DNA of 64,000 nucleotides from Dermanyssus gallinae (GCA_003439945.1 QVRM01002189.1:37501-101500); one strand, 5' to 3'. Shown: positions 1 to 12,131, numbered from the stretch's first letter. The notes: generated by a model from the letters alone, not told the origin. Numbers and translations: made by a program.

Positions 1-96
1 AACAATAATATGCTCAACCATGCATCAACAAATGCATTGCTCGTGCGTCTTGCCTGTGTATTTTTCGACAGACGCCGTTTGTTCACTTCCTTAGGG

Positions 97-170
97 GTGA
101 GTGAGTGAGTGAGTCTATCTATCTATCTATCTGTCTGTCTGTCTGTCGGTGTGTGTGTATCTATCTATCT
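97..170. repeat. Compound tetranucleotide microsatellite (GTGA, TCTA, TCTG)
   Basis: GTGA units run into TCTA units, then TCTG units, a short GT run and TCTA again. No gene is supported between 1 and 470; the short open frames here are low-complexity or chance. Confidence 0.9.
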
Positions 171-469
171 GCCTATTTATTTGCGTTCCATGCTCCCTTC
201 CGATCGATGAGACGGCCCCGCTAATGACTAAAACAACGGTTAATGTGTGTTTGGCCATGAATTGGTATAAGCAGCACACTAACCCCCCAGCGTCAGCGCG
301 AGCAGCACCTGCCACCGCTTGGCTGGCTTCTGCAATAGCAGCACGTTCTACTCTCCATGCAGATACAGCCAGGCATACAAGTGAGTCGGAATACGACGGC
401 CCGACGTCGTCTTCAAATGCTTCCACCACGCGCATAAATTAATTACAGAAAAAACGAGTTTGTACATAA

Positions 470-474
<5 letters not shown>

Positions 475-527
<53 letters not shown>
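475..527. repeat. (TA)n-(TG)n microsatellite
   Basis: An uninterrupted TA array passes directly into a GTGTGT run. This TA-to-TG switch recurs at 4,112-4,154. Confidence 0.95.
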
Positions 528-1790
528 AAATATGTATAGCCAGAAACAGAGAGAGAGAGAGACAACACAAGTATCTTTGAGCCGCCAAAGTTTTCTTTAT
601 ATATTTATATGTGTGTTTTGTTTCAAGGATCACCTGGTTGACAGACAGGAGGACTCAGAAGACTGACAAACTTGCTACATATTTCTGGGAACGACTGGTT
701 TAATCCAGCTGAAATTCGAAGCAATTATACTGAGAATAGGAAACTAAGATATGATTCGAAAACTAATCCCTTCCCTGAAGTATTCATATCTCGCCTGTCA
801 GCTGTTTCAAGCTTGGTGCAGCAGAAATCTTAAAGAATCAAGCGAGGGGGGGCAAGATGAATATCTGCAAGTAACCAGCAAATGGTAATAACACTGGTGA
901 AGTGTCTTCGGTTTGGCCATGGCATGCAAAGACGACGATCACGAGGATACGAATATAAGTAATATATTATTATGTACTATATTATTATAATTTGTATTAG
1001 TGTTATTATTGTTTATCATCATCCTTGTTTAACTATTTCCATTGTGAGGTGTCAACGTCTGCATGACCTTCATTGTTTACTAACTCAGTCCACGACGTCC
1101 ACAATGGAAGCCGCGTTCTCCCTACAAACAAAAACTTAAAATGAATGCAAAACCTCAAAAAACTGTGCCTCGTTTCGACCTATTATGATCTCATAAATGC
1201 GTGTAGCTAAATACTTGAAGAACAAGTCAGTTCCCTTACTGATTACTCATTCCATTGCAATAAGTGTGAAAATGTATCTCCTAGTCAGTTTAGAATATTG
1301 CCTTTTCTTTTCAAGGTTTCTGCACGTCCCACTACATATCTTATACGCCACGCTGAGCACATAATTCCGGTATGCAGTTGAGACAACTCACCGACACTTT
1401 TGCCACAACTCGTTGGGGGTAGGCCATTCGAATCTACGGCCCCTCCACATGCTTATATGAGAACGGCTCGCAGACTAGGGTATCTATCCTTAGCTCGAAC
1501 GGCACGCGAAGGAAATTAAGTTTATTATTATTATTGAGCTTAAGGCAATCCCATTTGGCTGTGCGCACCCTAGCGAACAGCACAGCCCACGATGACAGTG
1601 GTCGCATATCCCTAGTGGGATGAATAAACGCTTTTCTACAAATGAAGTCAATTTTTTTGGAAGGAACGATTGGATGCGTATCCCTGCAATTAGTGAGTCT
1701 ACCGTGGCGTCAACTGGGAACATCTTTACATTGACCGCCTCTAATTAGGTAATAACCCTCCTTGCAAGATATGGAAGTCGAAGGTGAACT
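528..1790. other. No gene recognised
   Basis: AT-rich unique sequence with stops in all frames. Nothing in it was recognised as a transposon or an RNA gene. Confidence 0.6.
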
Positions 1791-1816
1791 TCAAGTCAGG
1801 GCCTTAGAGCAACCTT

Positions 1817-2032
1817 TCAACTCGACAGGTATCGATCGCATTCTAATGTGAAGGCGTGCCAGCTAGGTCGCGCCCGAGTAAACTCGATATATAATACTTT
1901 CAAGAGCAATCTGCTCGGGCCAACCGCAGTGAGGGTAAAAAATGATCCTTGTGGGTAGTTTGGAAGACTAACGTCGCCAGTCGCACACAGTAGCATACAC
2001 CCCCACACATTACGTAAGCCTAAAAAAGGCAC
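1817..2032 (-). pseudogene. Possible R1-like LINE fragment (post-RT region)
   Basis: A minus-strand frame of about 71 codons resembles the part of R1-type ORF2 that lies after the reverse transcriptase. It has an N-V-W-G segment, a run of leucines followed by K-V-L, and a later E-C-D-R-Y-L segment. These fall at similar spacing in the R1-like copy at 38-39 kb (P-V-W-G, then L-L-V-L-A, then E-R-S-K-M-Y-L). The frame stops on both sides, so this could only be a fossil. The match is by eye, without catalytic motifs. A chance open frame is a real alternative. Confidence 0.35.
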
Positions 2033-2049
2033 AAAAAAAGATTACCAGA

Positions 2050-3006
2050 ATCCGGTGTGTGACGTATCCAAGAGTGGCTAACACGTTGAGCCGCAGTTAG
2101 TCTTGCAGATCTATTGCACAATCAACGAGACAGCCTACTCAAATAACGTGTGCCAAAATGTTTTTGGCGTAGCAAAAAATAACGCTAACAATGATGCTGC
2201 CGGATTCAGTACAGACAGCAAAAATGTGCAGAAATAAAGGCTGCCGGTTAGCAGGCTGCTGCGGAACTGCCGCCAGTTTTTAATTAATAGTGTATAGTTC
2301 CACCTTTCTCTTCTGCGTTCGTTCTCACACTATCTTCTTCTTCTTCTTCTTCATCTCTCTGTTCTTAGGTTATACGGTATTAATTAACTTGTTATACGGT
2401 AGAGTACAGGCATCAGTAGCGGCCCAGCATACCTAATTTCACGGCGTTAAAACATTGAGAGACAGGCTTGTTGAAAAGGCTCCCACTGGGTGGAGACGTC
2501 TCGTTCTCGCATTATATAAGTCATGCTGCCTAAATTTGGTTTGTGAGTGCCGGCAGATGGGCCAAAGTTAGTGTGTACACAACGGCTTTAATGCATCTAG
2601 AACGGGGTTGTTCGGCTGAAGAGAAGTGCAAGGAGAACATTCGTGATTTTTTGACGAGTTAGGGTAGGGCGGCTACGAAGGGCCTAATCCCAACTTTGTG
2701 GATTTTTTTCCATGGGCGTTGTGGGCCCTACTCGAAGCTAGTCCTTTGCGAACAAACTTAAAGGGACTAGGACAAACTTGAAGTTTCCTATCTGAGATAA
2801 CAGTTGATAGGGTCATGGGAGGCTCTGTGTGTGAAAAATAGGGATGGAGCATTCGAGTGACAAATCTATCATTTTCTAACTTCATAATGTACCAAATAAA
2901 CCAAGCGAAGAAAAACTCATGGCAATAAATACGCCATACTAAAAAATATATAGCAAGCTGCAATGCTATTGAGATGAGCTGAGAAAAATATAGACGAAAT
3001 TGTCCT

Positions 3007-3045
<39 letters not shown>

Positions 3046-3420
3046 GTTAAACTTTAGCAAGCTGCTTACCATGGCCAATGAGCAACGGCGTCAAAGGAAG
3101 TGTGTGCTCGCTTTTCGCAGCGGACGAGACTTTATAATCCTGATAAGATAATACAATTATTTCGTTCTTCAAAAACAACAGTCATAAATTGCGGCTAAGT
3201 ATACATCTGCAGAAGATGCAGAAACCGGTACGCAGCAAAGCGAAAGATTTACAATAGACTGAATTAAATACTTGCGAACCTTGCCCGCGAGCCATAAACG
3301 ATCCCTATTGTGGGACAGCAAACATTTCCAGCATAAATGCACGTCTTGAGTGTGGTGTCTAGTGAAGGAGACGTGATGGTAGCATTCAAGAGTAACTATG
3401 ATTTTCTTTCCAGCGTTGAT
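2050..3420. other. No gene recognised; one TA array
   Basis: AT-rich unique DNA with a (TA)15 array at 3,009-3,038 and a (TTC)n run near 2,335-2,352. No coding region or RNA gene is supported. Confidence 0.6.
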
Positions 3421-3738
3421 GTCCGCTGGCGCGCGAGTTGAATACCGCGAATAGAAGGTTGGTCAGAATGTACAAACTCCCGATACTAACTTTCCCGAGG
3501 TCACTGTTGTTGGCGCGGGAGACAAGGCATACGATATCGATTGAGTGGCAACGAATTCATATTGTCACTTTGTCGTGGCCCATTCGAGGGCTGTTAGAGC
3601 TACTTTAAACGTACGGGTGAAGTGTGCTGCAAATGGAACCCGGGCCGGTCGGTTAACGCCCCGGGCTTTAACAACCCGGCTGGGACGCCTGTTGCCTCGG
3701 CTTAATAGGTACAATGAGAGCGGTTTCCAAAGGCAGAA
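3421..3738 (+). repeat. Dispersed structured repeat, copy A
   Basis: About 315 bases align by eye with 59,935-60,256 in the same orientation. The shared core includes a 'cattcgagggctgtta' block and a 'ggttaacgcccc' block. Both copies keep two hairpins although the stem bases differ. In copy A stem 1 is 3,614-3,618 with 3,638-3,642, and stem 2 is 3,661-3,665 with 3,675-3,679. Similar peptides can be read on both strands, but that follows from nucleotide similarity and each frame is broken. The family is not recognised; it may be part of an undescribed LINE or SINE, or a structured untranslated region. Confidence 0.7.
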
Positions 3739-3739
3739 C

Positions 3740-4112
3740 AGAAACATCAGTGAAACATGAAGTTTATATGCATGCTTGGCAGTACACGTGTCGGCAAGAC
3801 AGCGTACCCGCTCGTACCAGCACATGAACATGTTCTGGGATTAGCACACGTAGCCGCCTAGCAATACAGATCTAAATCATTTGGATTGCCATGTGTGAGG
3901 CCGTAATGAAAGAAAGTCTAGCAAAAGCTCGACATAGCTCACCGCCTCTAAACAAGAGCGGTGATTTAATCAAACGATGGATACAATAAATAAATAAATT
4001 GCATAGTATCCCTAACGACGCTTGTAAAAAATGCATTCCAATAATTGCTTTCATCGGGATGTATACAGCATTCGAAATCAGCTGTATCCGATTTAGTTAT
4101 CTCTCCCTCTCA

Positions 4113-4154
<42 letters not shown>

Positions 4155-4545
4155 AAGCCCTTTTCTGCATTCATTCAAATCTCAATGGGCTATTCTGTCT
4201 CGTAACAAGGCGCCGCCTGTTATCAGCCTCCGCAGACAAGTTACCGTCTAAACGTGATATGATTCGCAACGACTATATTTGACTCAACAATAGTGACTAA
4301 ATAAGTGATTGGCTGGCTGGCAGGCCAGTTGAATGAGCTCCGCTCCGCTGACATTACAGGGAAAAAATACGCATTGCTTGCTTCTGACATTTTGTATATG
4401 TATAGTTATCTTGGAGTGTTGACGTGTTCGTCGTTGTTATCGCATGAAATGTTGTTTTTGCAGCAGTTGTGGTCGTTGTTGGTTGCGGTTGTTGTTTTTG
4501 ACATATTGACCACCACGCTGCCACGCTGTGCACGTAGGCGTGTGC
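3740..4545. other. No gene recognised; TA-TG microsatellite
   Basis: Unique DNA with a (TA)n-(TG)n array at 4,112-4,154. The open frames here overlap that array and are not credible genes. Confidence 0.6.
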
Positions 4546-4549
4546 AAGC

Positions 4550-4583
4550 GGGGGGGGGGGGGGGGGGAGGGGGGGTCTGGGGG
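4550..4583. repeat. Interrupted poly(G) tract
   Basis: Eighteen consecutive G residues are followed by shorter G runs with one A and one T-C interruption. It has G-quadruplex potential. Other G or C tracts lie at 13,025-13,039, 19,501-19,514, 40,314-40,322 and 43,522-43,534. Confidence 0.9.
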
Positions 4584-4781
4584 CAAAATTGATCGTCAGC
4601 TCCTTTTTTGGATGTGTTTAGATCAGAGTCACACAGTCAACATGGTGACATGGTGCACAGATACTGCAATTATTATTGCTACGGGTAGGAGGGGGTCGCT
4701 GGGTAGCGTTGATGATAGTTGTGCACTAAAAATGGTGGTTGTAATTCGCATGATGACGGCAACAGTAGATGAGGCAGCGGC

Positions 4782-4888
<107 letters not shown>

Positions 4889-5279
4889 CCGTTGTTGTCG
4901 TTTCCGTTGTCGTCGTCGTATTGCTGGTGCCTTTGTAGTGAAGGTCGCGTTGTTGTTGTTGTTGTGGTGATGCTTGATGATTTTCGTTGGCGTTGTCGCT
5001 GTAGTTGTTGTTGTTGTTGTTGTTCCTATCGCTATCATTGCGGCCATCGTCGATATCGTTACGGTCAGTGCTGACGTTGTTATCATGATTTTTGTTGTTG
5101 TCTTCATGGTCGTGTATACTACGTGTAGTGACAGCAGCAACAGCAACACTGGAAGAGGTGTTTACCAGCAGTAATGGTAATAGTGTCCGTTGTACCCCCC
5201 AAGATTGCGGGGAGTTACCTGCATGTGCTGGGGGGCGGGGGAAGGGGGGGGTACAGGAATTGCCCGCAATGCCTGCGCT

Positions 5280-5660
5280 AGACATACATATCTCTCTCTC
5301 ATTATCTCGTTATTGCTCTGCCTCTATATTCATTCTCTCCCTCTCTCTCTTCTTCTTAGGCAACCCATCTCTTTCTCTTTATGCCTTTATGTCTTTCTCG
5401 CTTCCCTCAATGTTCCTCTCTTTCCACATATTCCTAATCTCTTTATTTCCTTTTTATTCATTTCTTTCTCTCCCTCTCTCTTCATACATTCCCCAACCTC
5501 TCTTGCGCCCTTTACTTCTTTATCGTTTCCCTTCTACATTGCTCTCTGTCTCTCTTTCCATGTACTCCCCAATCTCCTCCTATCTTTTCCTCTTCCCCCT
5601 CTCCATCCTTCCTCTGCCTTCTGTATGTCTGTTTGTTTGTCTGTCTGTCTGGGTCAGGAA
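5280..5660. repeat. Pyrimidine-rich (CTCT/TTTC) block
   Basis: About 380 bases of mixed C and T with scattered TCTC runs, ending in a TGTC tetranucleotide run at about 5,629-5,652. It is strongly strand-asymmetric. The frames through it carry only Leu, Ser and Phe. Confidence 0.8.
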
Positions 5661-5689
5661 CGACAGTGAAGACGGTACTTAGGCAGGCA

Positions 5690-6640
5690 GGCAGTTAAGC
5701 GCTTGCCGATTCGTTCCTTCGTCTTCGTCGTTTCGGCGACGACAACATGGTCGGCTGATACGAATCAGCCGCCGGCGCTGCCGGAGGCGGCAACACTTCA
5801 ATAACTGACTCGGCCGCCTACCACAGACGCCTCTCACGTCGTCTACACGGATCGACACGTCGATGCTTAAAACCGATCGATCAGTGAACGGCGTCGACGA
5901 CGACGACGACACCACCACCGCTGGCACCGAGCACGCGATCATGCGTATCTTCAGGCACACTGGCAGGCCCGATTGACTACGCCGTAGCAACGTAGGTCAC
6001 GTATCGCGCGTAATTCGACTGCTACTGCCTAGACAGCGGTCGACGCTTGCCGCACACCGCCACGTAGATAGGCACCTGCTGGCGTCACAACAATGCACGT
6101 GTCTACGTATGTATGTATATATATATATATATATATGTGTGTATATATATAATTACTTTTCTCATCGCAGCTGGGTAGAAGATACTTTACTATCAGCCTT
6201 TAGCCTCGGTTGTACCAGCACTTGAGGTAGCGCGCTTACGCTGTGAACAAGGTATGTTATTATATATATATACATTGCAAACCTGCACATTGCCGAGTCT
6301 GACTGTCTAGTTGGACTGTACGAGCAGTCGCGGTCACGCGGCGTAATAACGACGTCAAACATTATGATGCTATGACAGTCGGTAGTATAGCTTTCACCAG
6401 CCCTGTCACATTTCGACTCTGATCCGTTCGACGTCGTCGTGTGGTAAGGGCGGATCTTTGTAATGGCTATGCAGAGTGAATGCCGCACATGGTCAGTACC
6501 GCGCTTCTAGTGATAACAACTAACTTAGATTAAAAACTGTATTAGCAGGTTCTTGTTGTAGCAACATGAGATACAAGAAAACGCAGTGATATACACGCGC
6601 GGATCGAAACGTTCTGCAAAATATGTATACGAAAATATTT
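5690..6640. other. GC-richer unique patch, no gene recognised
   Basis: Unique sequence with short GAC runs (about 5,893-5,913) and a TA/TG array at 6,108-6,152. Frames of about 100 codons on the minus strand have no recognisable motif. Confidence 0.5.
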
Positions 6641-6689
6641 CTATTTCATCTTCTAAAGTGCTTTAGAGTTCCCTTTAGAATATATACTA

Positions 6690-7440
6690 GCTCGCGCCCG
6701 CTGCAAGGCACCTGTTTCACCTTCTTGCTCTCGTTTCAAAGCATTTTTTAAACGCGTCGGTCGGAATCTTGCTTCTTCAAAATTTTCTTTATCACCTCTT
6801 TAGTCTCGAAACGTTGTCCCTTCAAATATTGTTTTATCTGTGGGAACAGAAATGAAAATGTTCATTAAGTAATCCGAAATCAGTAACCATGTTTGCGCCG
6901 GTGCGTTATCGTGATGGAAGATTCAATCGTTGTTTGCCCAGAGTTCAGACCTCTTGCGTTGGACGTGCTCGCGCAATCTTTTTAGAATCTCGCGGTGGTA
7001 TTTTTTGTTGACCGTAGAACAGGTGGAACAAAAATTCGAGAAAAATGACTCCCTTGTAGCGGAAAAAAATAGCCAAAAGAACGGAAGCACCGCTCGGAAG
7101 GTTAGGCTTTGATCTCGATGTCGTAAGCATATCCCCATGACTAGTTTCCTGTTATCACTCTCTGAAACAATCCAGGGCCGTCGGCTACTGCCTGAGGGTT
7201 CAATTCAAACAGCTCCCCGACGTGCTTTTGTTTGCTCGAAATTCAACAATTTTGAAACGAACTTTGCTGCCAGTCTTCTGACGCAAAAAATTTCGGTCAA
7301 AATGCAATGATGCACCTCATCCGTATGATACTTTCAATTCCTCGTTTATCACCCTGATGGTAATTCGACGATTGTTGAGTATGATATCACGAACTGTTCC
7401 AACGTTTTCTTCTGCTGTTGAAGTCAAGGCCTTGCGTGAA
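6690..7440 (-). pseudogene. Mariner transposase fossil
   Basis: A decayed mariner-family (Tc1/mariner, D34D) transposase reads on the minus strand from about 7,440 down to 6,690. Family-typical blocks appear in order: a V-R-D-I-I-L-N-N-R-R helix-turn-helix segment, an A-A-K-F-V...L-L-N-F-E-Q-like linker, a first catalytic block reading I-T-G-N-stop instead of I-T-G-D-E, then V-N-K-K-Y-H...L-K-R-L-R-E. The second catalytic block, H-H-D-N-A-P-A-Q-T, is intact at about 6,892-6,915. An L-K-G-Q-R-F-E segment follows near 6,800-6,830. The first acidic residue is lost, the block holding the third Asp is deleted, and stops and frameshifts are frequent. The element is inactive and old. No terminal inverted repeats were found. 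Confidence 0.88.
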
Positions 7441-7444
7441 GATC

Positions 7445-7959
7445 GCTTCACGTCTGTCGCAAAATCGACAAAGCGGTAAACTTTAAAGTACTAGAACATG
7501 CCGATCTGGCCTCGTACGTTACAACAAGCAGTTCTGATGGAAATGGTTGTCATATATACCCCATAAAAAAAACAGCAACAACGCGTTGCACTAAATATCG
7601 ATCAGGCACAGATCCACAGACAAGGGAACAAAACGAATGAAGATATGTTGGCCACGCATACATTCACCCTACTCCACGTGGCCCCGAAAGGGTGAATTAA
7701 ACGTCTTTTCTTTTTGCATTGGCCACCCTGATTGCTTGCAGAAACTGAAGAATCGGTTGGTCTTGAGCGTTGTCTCGTATTGCTCGTTCTGTTGTGTGGA
7801 AAATCGATTGTTGCCGTTCGTTGTTGTCGATTGTTATTGTTATTCAACCAAGTGATTGTACCGTAACAGCAGAAAGATTTATTAGCCCTTATCAAATGTA
7901 CAAGCTGTATCTCTAGAATAAAGTCTTATAAGTACTTTGGGTTTCGTTACACACTTATC

Positions 7960-7960
<1 letters not shown>
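7445..7960. other. No gene recognised
   Basis: Unique DNA next to the mariner fossil. It may hold the upstream end of that element, but no inverted terminal repeat is visible. Confidence 0.5.
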
Positions 7961-7962
<2 letters not shown>

Positions 7963-8002
<40 letters not shown>

Positions 8003-8090
8003 TCGGGAGATTAATTGTTCGCTTCCATTTGTATTCTTAATAAATTATATATGTATATATATATATATAATATATATATATATGTATGTG

Positions 8091-8130
<40 letters not shown>

Positions 8131-8150
8131 TATATATATTGTATCTCTCG

Positions 8151-8182
<32 letters not shown>
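7963..8182. repeat. Cluster of TA arrays
   Basis: Four or more TA arrays are separated by short unique or GTAT segments. Tyr-Ile frames here are repeat artefacts. Confidence 0.95.
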
Positions 8183-8187
<5 letters not shown>

Positions 8188-8868
8188 CACGTTTCTATGA
8201 AGGCCTAACAGCGCATCAATAGGCGCATTCATAAGCTGTTGCGAATTAGGCGCCAACAAATAACTCTCAAAATAGAACGCGTAAAATACAGAAAGCTTCG
8301 GCAACTTTCGGTTCCTGGACGTGTTCGAAAAACCTCCACTACGTTCCATCGGTCGTCTCATCTCAGATGTTCGCTCGCTGGCATTACCCAATCACCCATT
8401 ACTTCGCGTAGTCGCGTCACCCGATTACTTATTACTTTGCATAATTGCAGTGATCATCAGTTAATGCTGTGCGTGTATATGCATATTAATGTGTCTATGT
8501 ATGTGTGTGCCTATGTCCTGTGCGTCTTAAGATTTGCCGATTTCACTAATAGACACACTCCGAATCCACACGCCGAAGAGATGAACTCGCGGAGAGCTTC
8601 AATCAAACGGGTCTTGAGGTCTTTGTGCTTCCCGTCGGCAAAATCCAGCGTTGCAGAGCAGATGCGTTCTTGGCGTTGCGCCTCAAGCTACGTCGCTTCC
8701 CGGAATTGGCTATTCAGCCCTTAACGCAGCAACAAATTACCAGCCAACAACCTATAGTAGTAAGCGATTGTTGCGTGGGCAATTGCTGTTCGGGTGATAC
8801 TAGCACCCCGTCGTTGCGCGTCGTCGTGTTGCATAAGTGTGCGGTTTGCTTACGAAATCGATTACTTG

Positions 8869-8914
<46 letters not shown>

Positions 8915-9850
8915 TATTAATATATATATACGCGTGGCATACAAATACATATGCAAAAAAGCTTAGCCAAAGTTAGACTCTGGCCATGACGTTGATTGTC
9001 TATGGGCTGACGTGCAAAGGGACACCTATGAATAGGCGCACGTGTAACCACGTCGGAGTAGGTCGCCGGCGTTGACCATAGGAGAGAGGAGAAACTAAAT
9101 GGAGAACGCTACCGAGGGTCGAGGCTGGCACAGGTAGAGTATGTAACGAACAGCAGCGACAGTTGTTCTGAGCAAATCTCCCTGTAGTTGGTAGACTACT
9201 TTACTTTAATTAATAACAAAAGTAGACCTTAAGTAGATACGTAACCTAATAACTGCTAACCAACACATGCTTCGAGACCACAAATCCACACAGACCTAGA
9301 CCTACACAGCCTATAACAGCATTTCGGGGAACTTACGCGAGACAACACAAGGCGGTGCGCCGCCGCCTCTGTCTTCTCAGTCGACTCAAGTCATCAACAT
9401 AATCGACAGTCAATAGCTAAGAAGCGATGCTTGAAGGATCAGCCTTGAAGGCCACGCTGGGGAGAGGGCAGATGCAAGGGGCAGAGACGTCAATAGAGAA
9501 GTACTACCTTTACGTAGACCACGAAGGTCAGAGACACCGTGCAAGACTGTCTGTCCTCTTGTACAGGCAGGTAGGAAACTACTGCACACGTTCTGGCGGC
9601 AACGAAAACGTTGTTTCTTTTGCTCATGAAGATAGATGACAGATTAGGTGTGCGGCCTGCAGACAACGTCCGGAAGCATCCGCACTGAGAGCACTAGCCT
9701 AAATAAGCCTAGCCGTCGCGACGCGACAACCAAGCGCGCTATATGCCACGCCCCTCTAATGGTATTGCACTACTATGGCTGTCAATAGGGTAAATGCTTA
9801 AGGGAGTACATATTCCAGTACTGCAGCTAATAGCTATAATACAGAGGGCA
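8183..9850. other. No gene recognised; TA array at 8,871-8,930
   Basis: Mixed unique sequence. A plus-strand frame of 161 codons (8,239-8,724) has ordinary composition but no motif, and the opposite strand is also open for parts of it, so it is not called. Confidence 0.5.
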
Positions 9851-9876
9851 AATATATGATGGTGATGATTGATGGT

Positions 9877-10056
9877 GAACAACAACAACAACAACACCAC
9901 CACCAACAACAACGACAACAACAATACAACACAACAACATCATCATCATCATCATCAACACCAACAACAACAACAACAATATCAACATCAGCAACAACAA
10001 CAACATCATCGTCAACAACAATATCAATATCAACAACAACAACAAACGCAGCAATG
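9877..10056. repeat. Interrupted CAA/CAC/ATC trinucleotide array
   Basis: CAA units are mixed with CAC, ATC and CAG over about 180 bases. All three plus-strand frames stay open (Gln, Asn or Thr), which reflects composition and not coding. Confidence 0.92.
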
Positions 10057-10184
10057 AGCTTAAGCAGGCAGTGTTCGTCTAGCAGGTGGAGAAGACGACG
10101 GGCGGCAGGAAAGTCGACAAGATGTGGCAAACAAACAAGCCTGCAGCCACTGACACTTCTAATGAACGACAACTATGGTGAAGT

Positions 10185-10348
10185 ATTTCTCTCTATCTCT
10201 CTCTTTTGTTTGCCACCCTTTCGCTTCATGTTCTCTCTCTCTCTCTCTCACACACATTATACCCCTCACTGAGATACAACGTGTGTCAGAGAGAGAGAAA
10301 GAGATAAATCAAGCGAGCAAGTTAGCGAGAGAGAGAGAGAGAGAGAGA
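10185..10348. repeat. Facing (CT)n and (GA)n runs
   Basis: CT runs at about 10,185-10,203 and 10,231-10,250 are followed by GA runs at about 10,290-10,303 and 10,327-10,348 on the same strand. The two sets are complementary and could fold into a hairpin of about 18-20 bp with a loop near 80 bases. Confidence 0.8.
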
Positions 10349-10354
10349 AAGCGC

Positions 10355-10705
10355 CACGCCACGGCCCACGATGTCCGCAAGCAAAACTGAGCATGAGTGG
10401 CGAAATAAGCTGAATAAGCCGTTGCAGCTTCTGCAGCTGCTGGTGCTGCAGCACAATGAATGTCCTGGCCACGTAAGTTCCTAGTCAACACCTTAGACAA
10501 CGCAGACAACGGGTAGTCGTCGTCGTCGTCGTCTACAATGTTAGTAGGTTGCATTCTGCTGGCATCACCGATCCTTCCTCAACTACTCGACTACTGTAGC
10601 CGCTGTCCTTCACGATGGCCAGATCGGGACTGACCACGCGGCAACGATCAACACAGCTTTGATCACAGCGTATCATTTTAAGGCAACGAATGTGACTTGC
10701 ATCGG
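10355..10705. other. No gene recognised
   Basis: Unique GC-richer sequence between repeat blocks. No motif was seen. Confidence 0.5.
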
Positions 10706-10711
10706 GTTATC

Positions 10712-10851
10712 ATTGTTGTAGTTGTAGTAGTAGTAGTAGTTGTTGTTGTTGTTGTTGTTGTTGTTGTAGTAGCTGTTGTTATTGTTACTGTGGTTGGTAT
10801 TGCTGCTGCCTCTTCTCCTGCTAACTCTTTGGTTATTGTTTTATTGTTTTT

Positions 10852-10883
<32 letters not shown>

Positions 10884-11065
10884 GCTGCTGCTGTTATAGT
10901 CGTTATAGTAGCTGTTGTTTTCTTACTGTCGTTGATGCGGCTTCTTCTGTTGCTAATTCTTGGGTTAGTGTTTCATTGTTGTTGTTTGTTGCTGCTGCTG
11001 TTGCGGTTGTTGTTGTTCTTGCTGTTGTTTTCGTTGTTGTTGTTGTTGTGGTTGCCGTTTCAATG
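10712..11065. repeat. GTT-rich trinucleotide block
   Basis: Several GTT arrays (10,739-10,767 and 10,853-10,884 are near-perfect) are separated by CTG and TCT interruptions. Plus-strand frames are Val, Leu or Cys runs. Confidence 0.92.
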
Positions 11066-11234
11066 ATGCTGTTATGGTTATCGCTGGTAAGGCCACACGT
11101 TATCAGCGCAGTCCGCGCAGCCGCCACGTCTAGGTCTGTCTGTGTTGGTTTGACTCGCTGAGTCAGCCGCTTACATTGTTTCATCTGGTCTCCTTCAAAA
11201 TCTATCTTTAGAGCAGGTGTGTGCTATCGTAAAC

Positions 11235-11757
11235 GGTTCGCTGTTGCTGTTGCTGCTGCTGCTGCTGCAGTTGGCACAGCCGTTGCAGCTACTGCAACTA
11301 CAGCTCCATGCGTCTTCTGAAGCAGCTTCAGGGGAGACTGAAGTCGTCGTTGTCGTCGTCGTCGTCGTCCGAAGTCACTTGTCGTTCCAAAGTCACTTCA
11401 CGTCCGAAGTCACTTCTTCTCGTGCCTTCTTCGCAGCCGCAGCAACGACAGACAAGAAACACATCGTCACCGCAGCCACCACTATGACCGCTAACAACAA
11501 CAACAACAACAGCAGCAGCAGCAAAACAGCAACAACACATTAGCAATAACAACAACAACAGCAACGACCAAGACGATGACAATTACTGTAGGCACAACGA
11601 CAACACCAGCATCTGCAGCAGCATCAACGAGAACAACGTTGCTACTGCAATGCCAACAACAATAACAAACACAACAACAGCAATAACAACAACAAGACAA
11701 AAACAACATCAACAACATCCACAATTGCTACTTGGAGCAGCAGCAGCAGCAGCAGCG
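11235..11757. repeat. CTG/GTC block followed by CAA/CAG block
   Basis: The plus strand carries CTG and GTC units to about 11,370, then switches to CAA, CAG and GCA units from about 11,490 to 11,757. The purine-pyrimidine bias inverts within 150 bases. No gene is supported. Confidence 0.85.
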
Positions 11758-11759
11758 TC

Positions 11760-12061
11760 GACCTCGTCAGCAGTGTCAATAGCGCTGCGCGGTGCAAACA
11801 AAGCTATTTGACCAAGCACACAGCACAGCCTATCGCGCTCAGCACTGACACAAACACCCGGGCAGAGGTTCGCACATCCATTGTACACATATGCGCAGCA
11901 TAACTATCTATATATACAGTAGTTGGCCCGTCACAACACCAAACAACCGAAAAAAAAGCGTACAAAAAGCGCCATCCAATACGCAAAAAACGTCAACAGC
12001 CACAATTCACTTCTCGGCAACAAACACCCGCGTTGAGAAGTAAACGCTAGCATATATATAA

Positions 12062-12096
<35 letters not shown>

Positions 12097-12100
12097 CATT

Positions 12101-12131
<31 letters not shown>

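Noticed and set aside
3545..3760. Conserved peptide shared by 3.5 kb and 60.1 kb as evidence of a protein
   Set aside because: Both strands give similar peptides, and copy B has stops upstream in the plus-strand frame. The similarity is explained by nucleotide identity and hairpin structure.
8239..8724. 161-codon plus-strand protein gene
   Set aside because: Ordinary composition but no motif, no splice or promoter context, and parts of the opposite strand are open.
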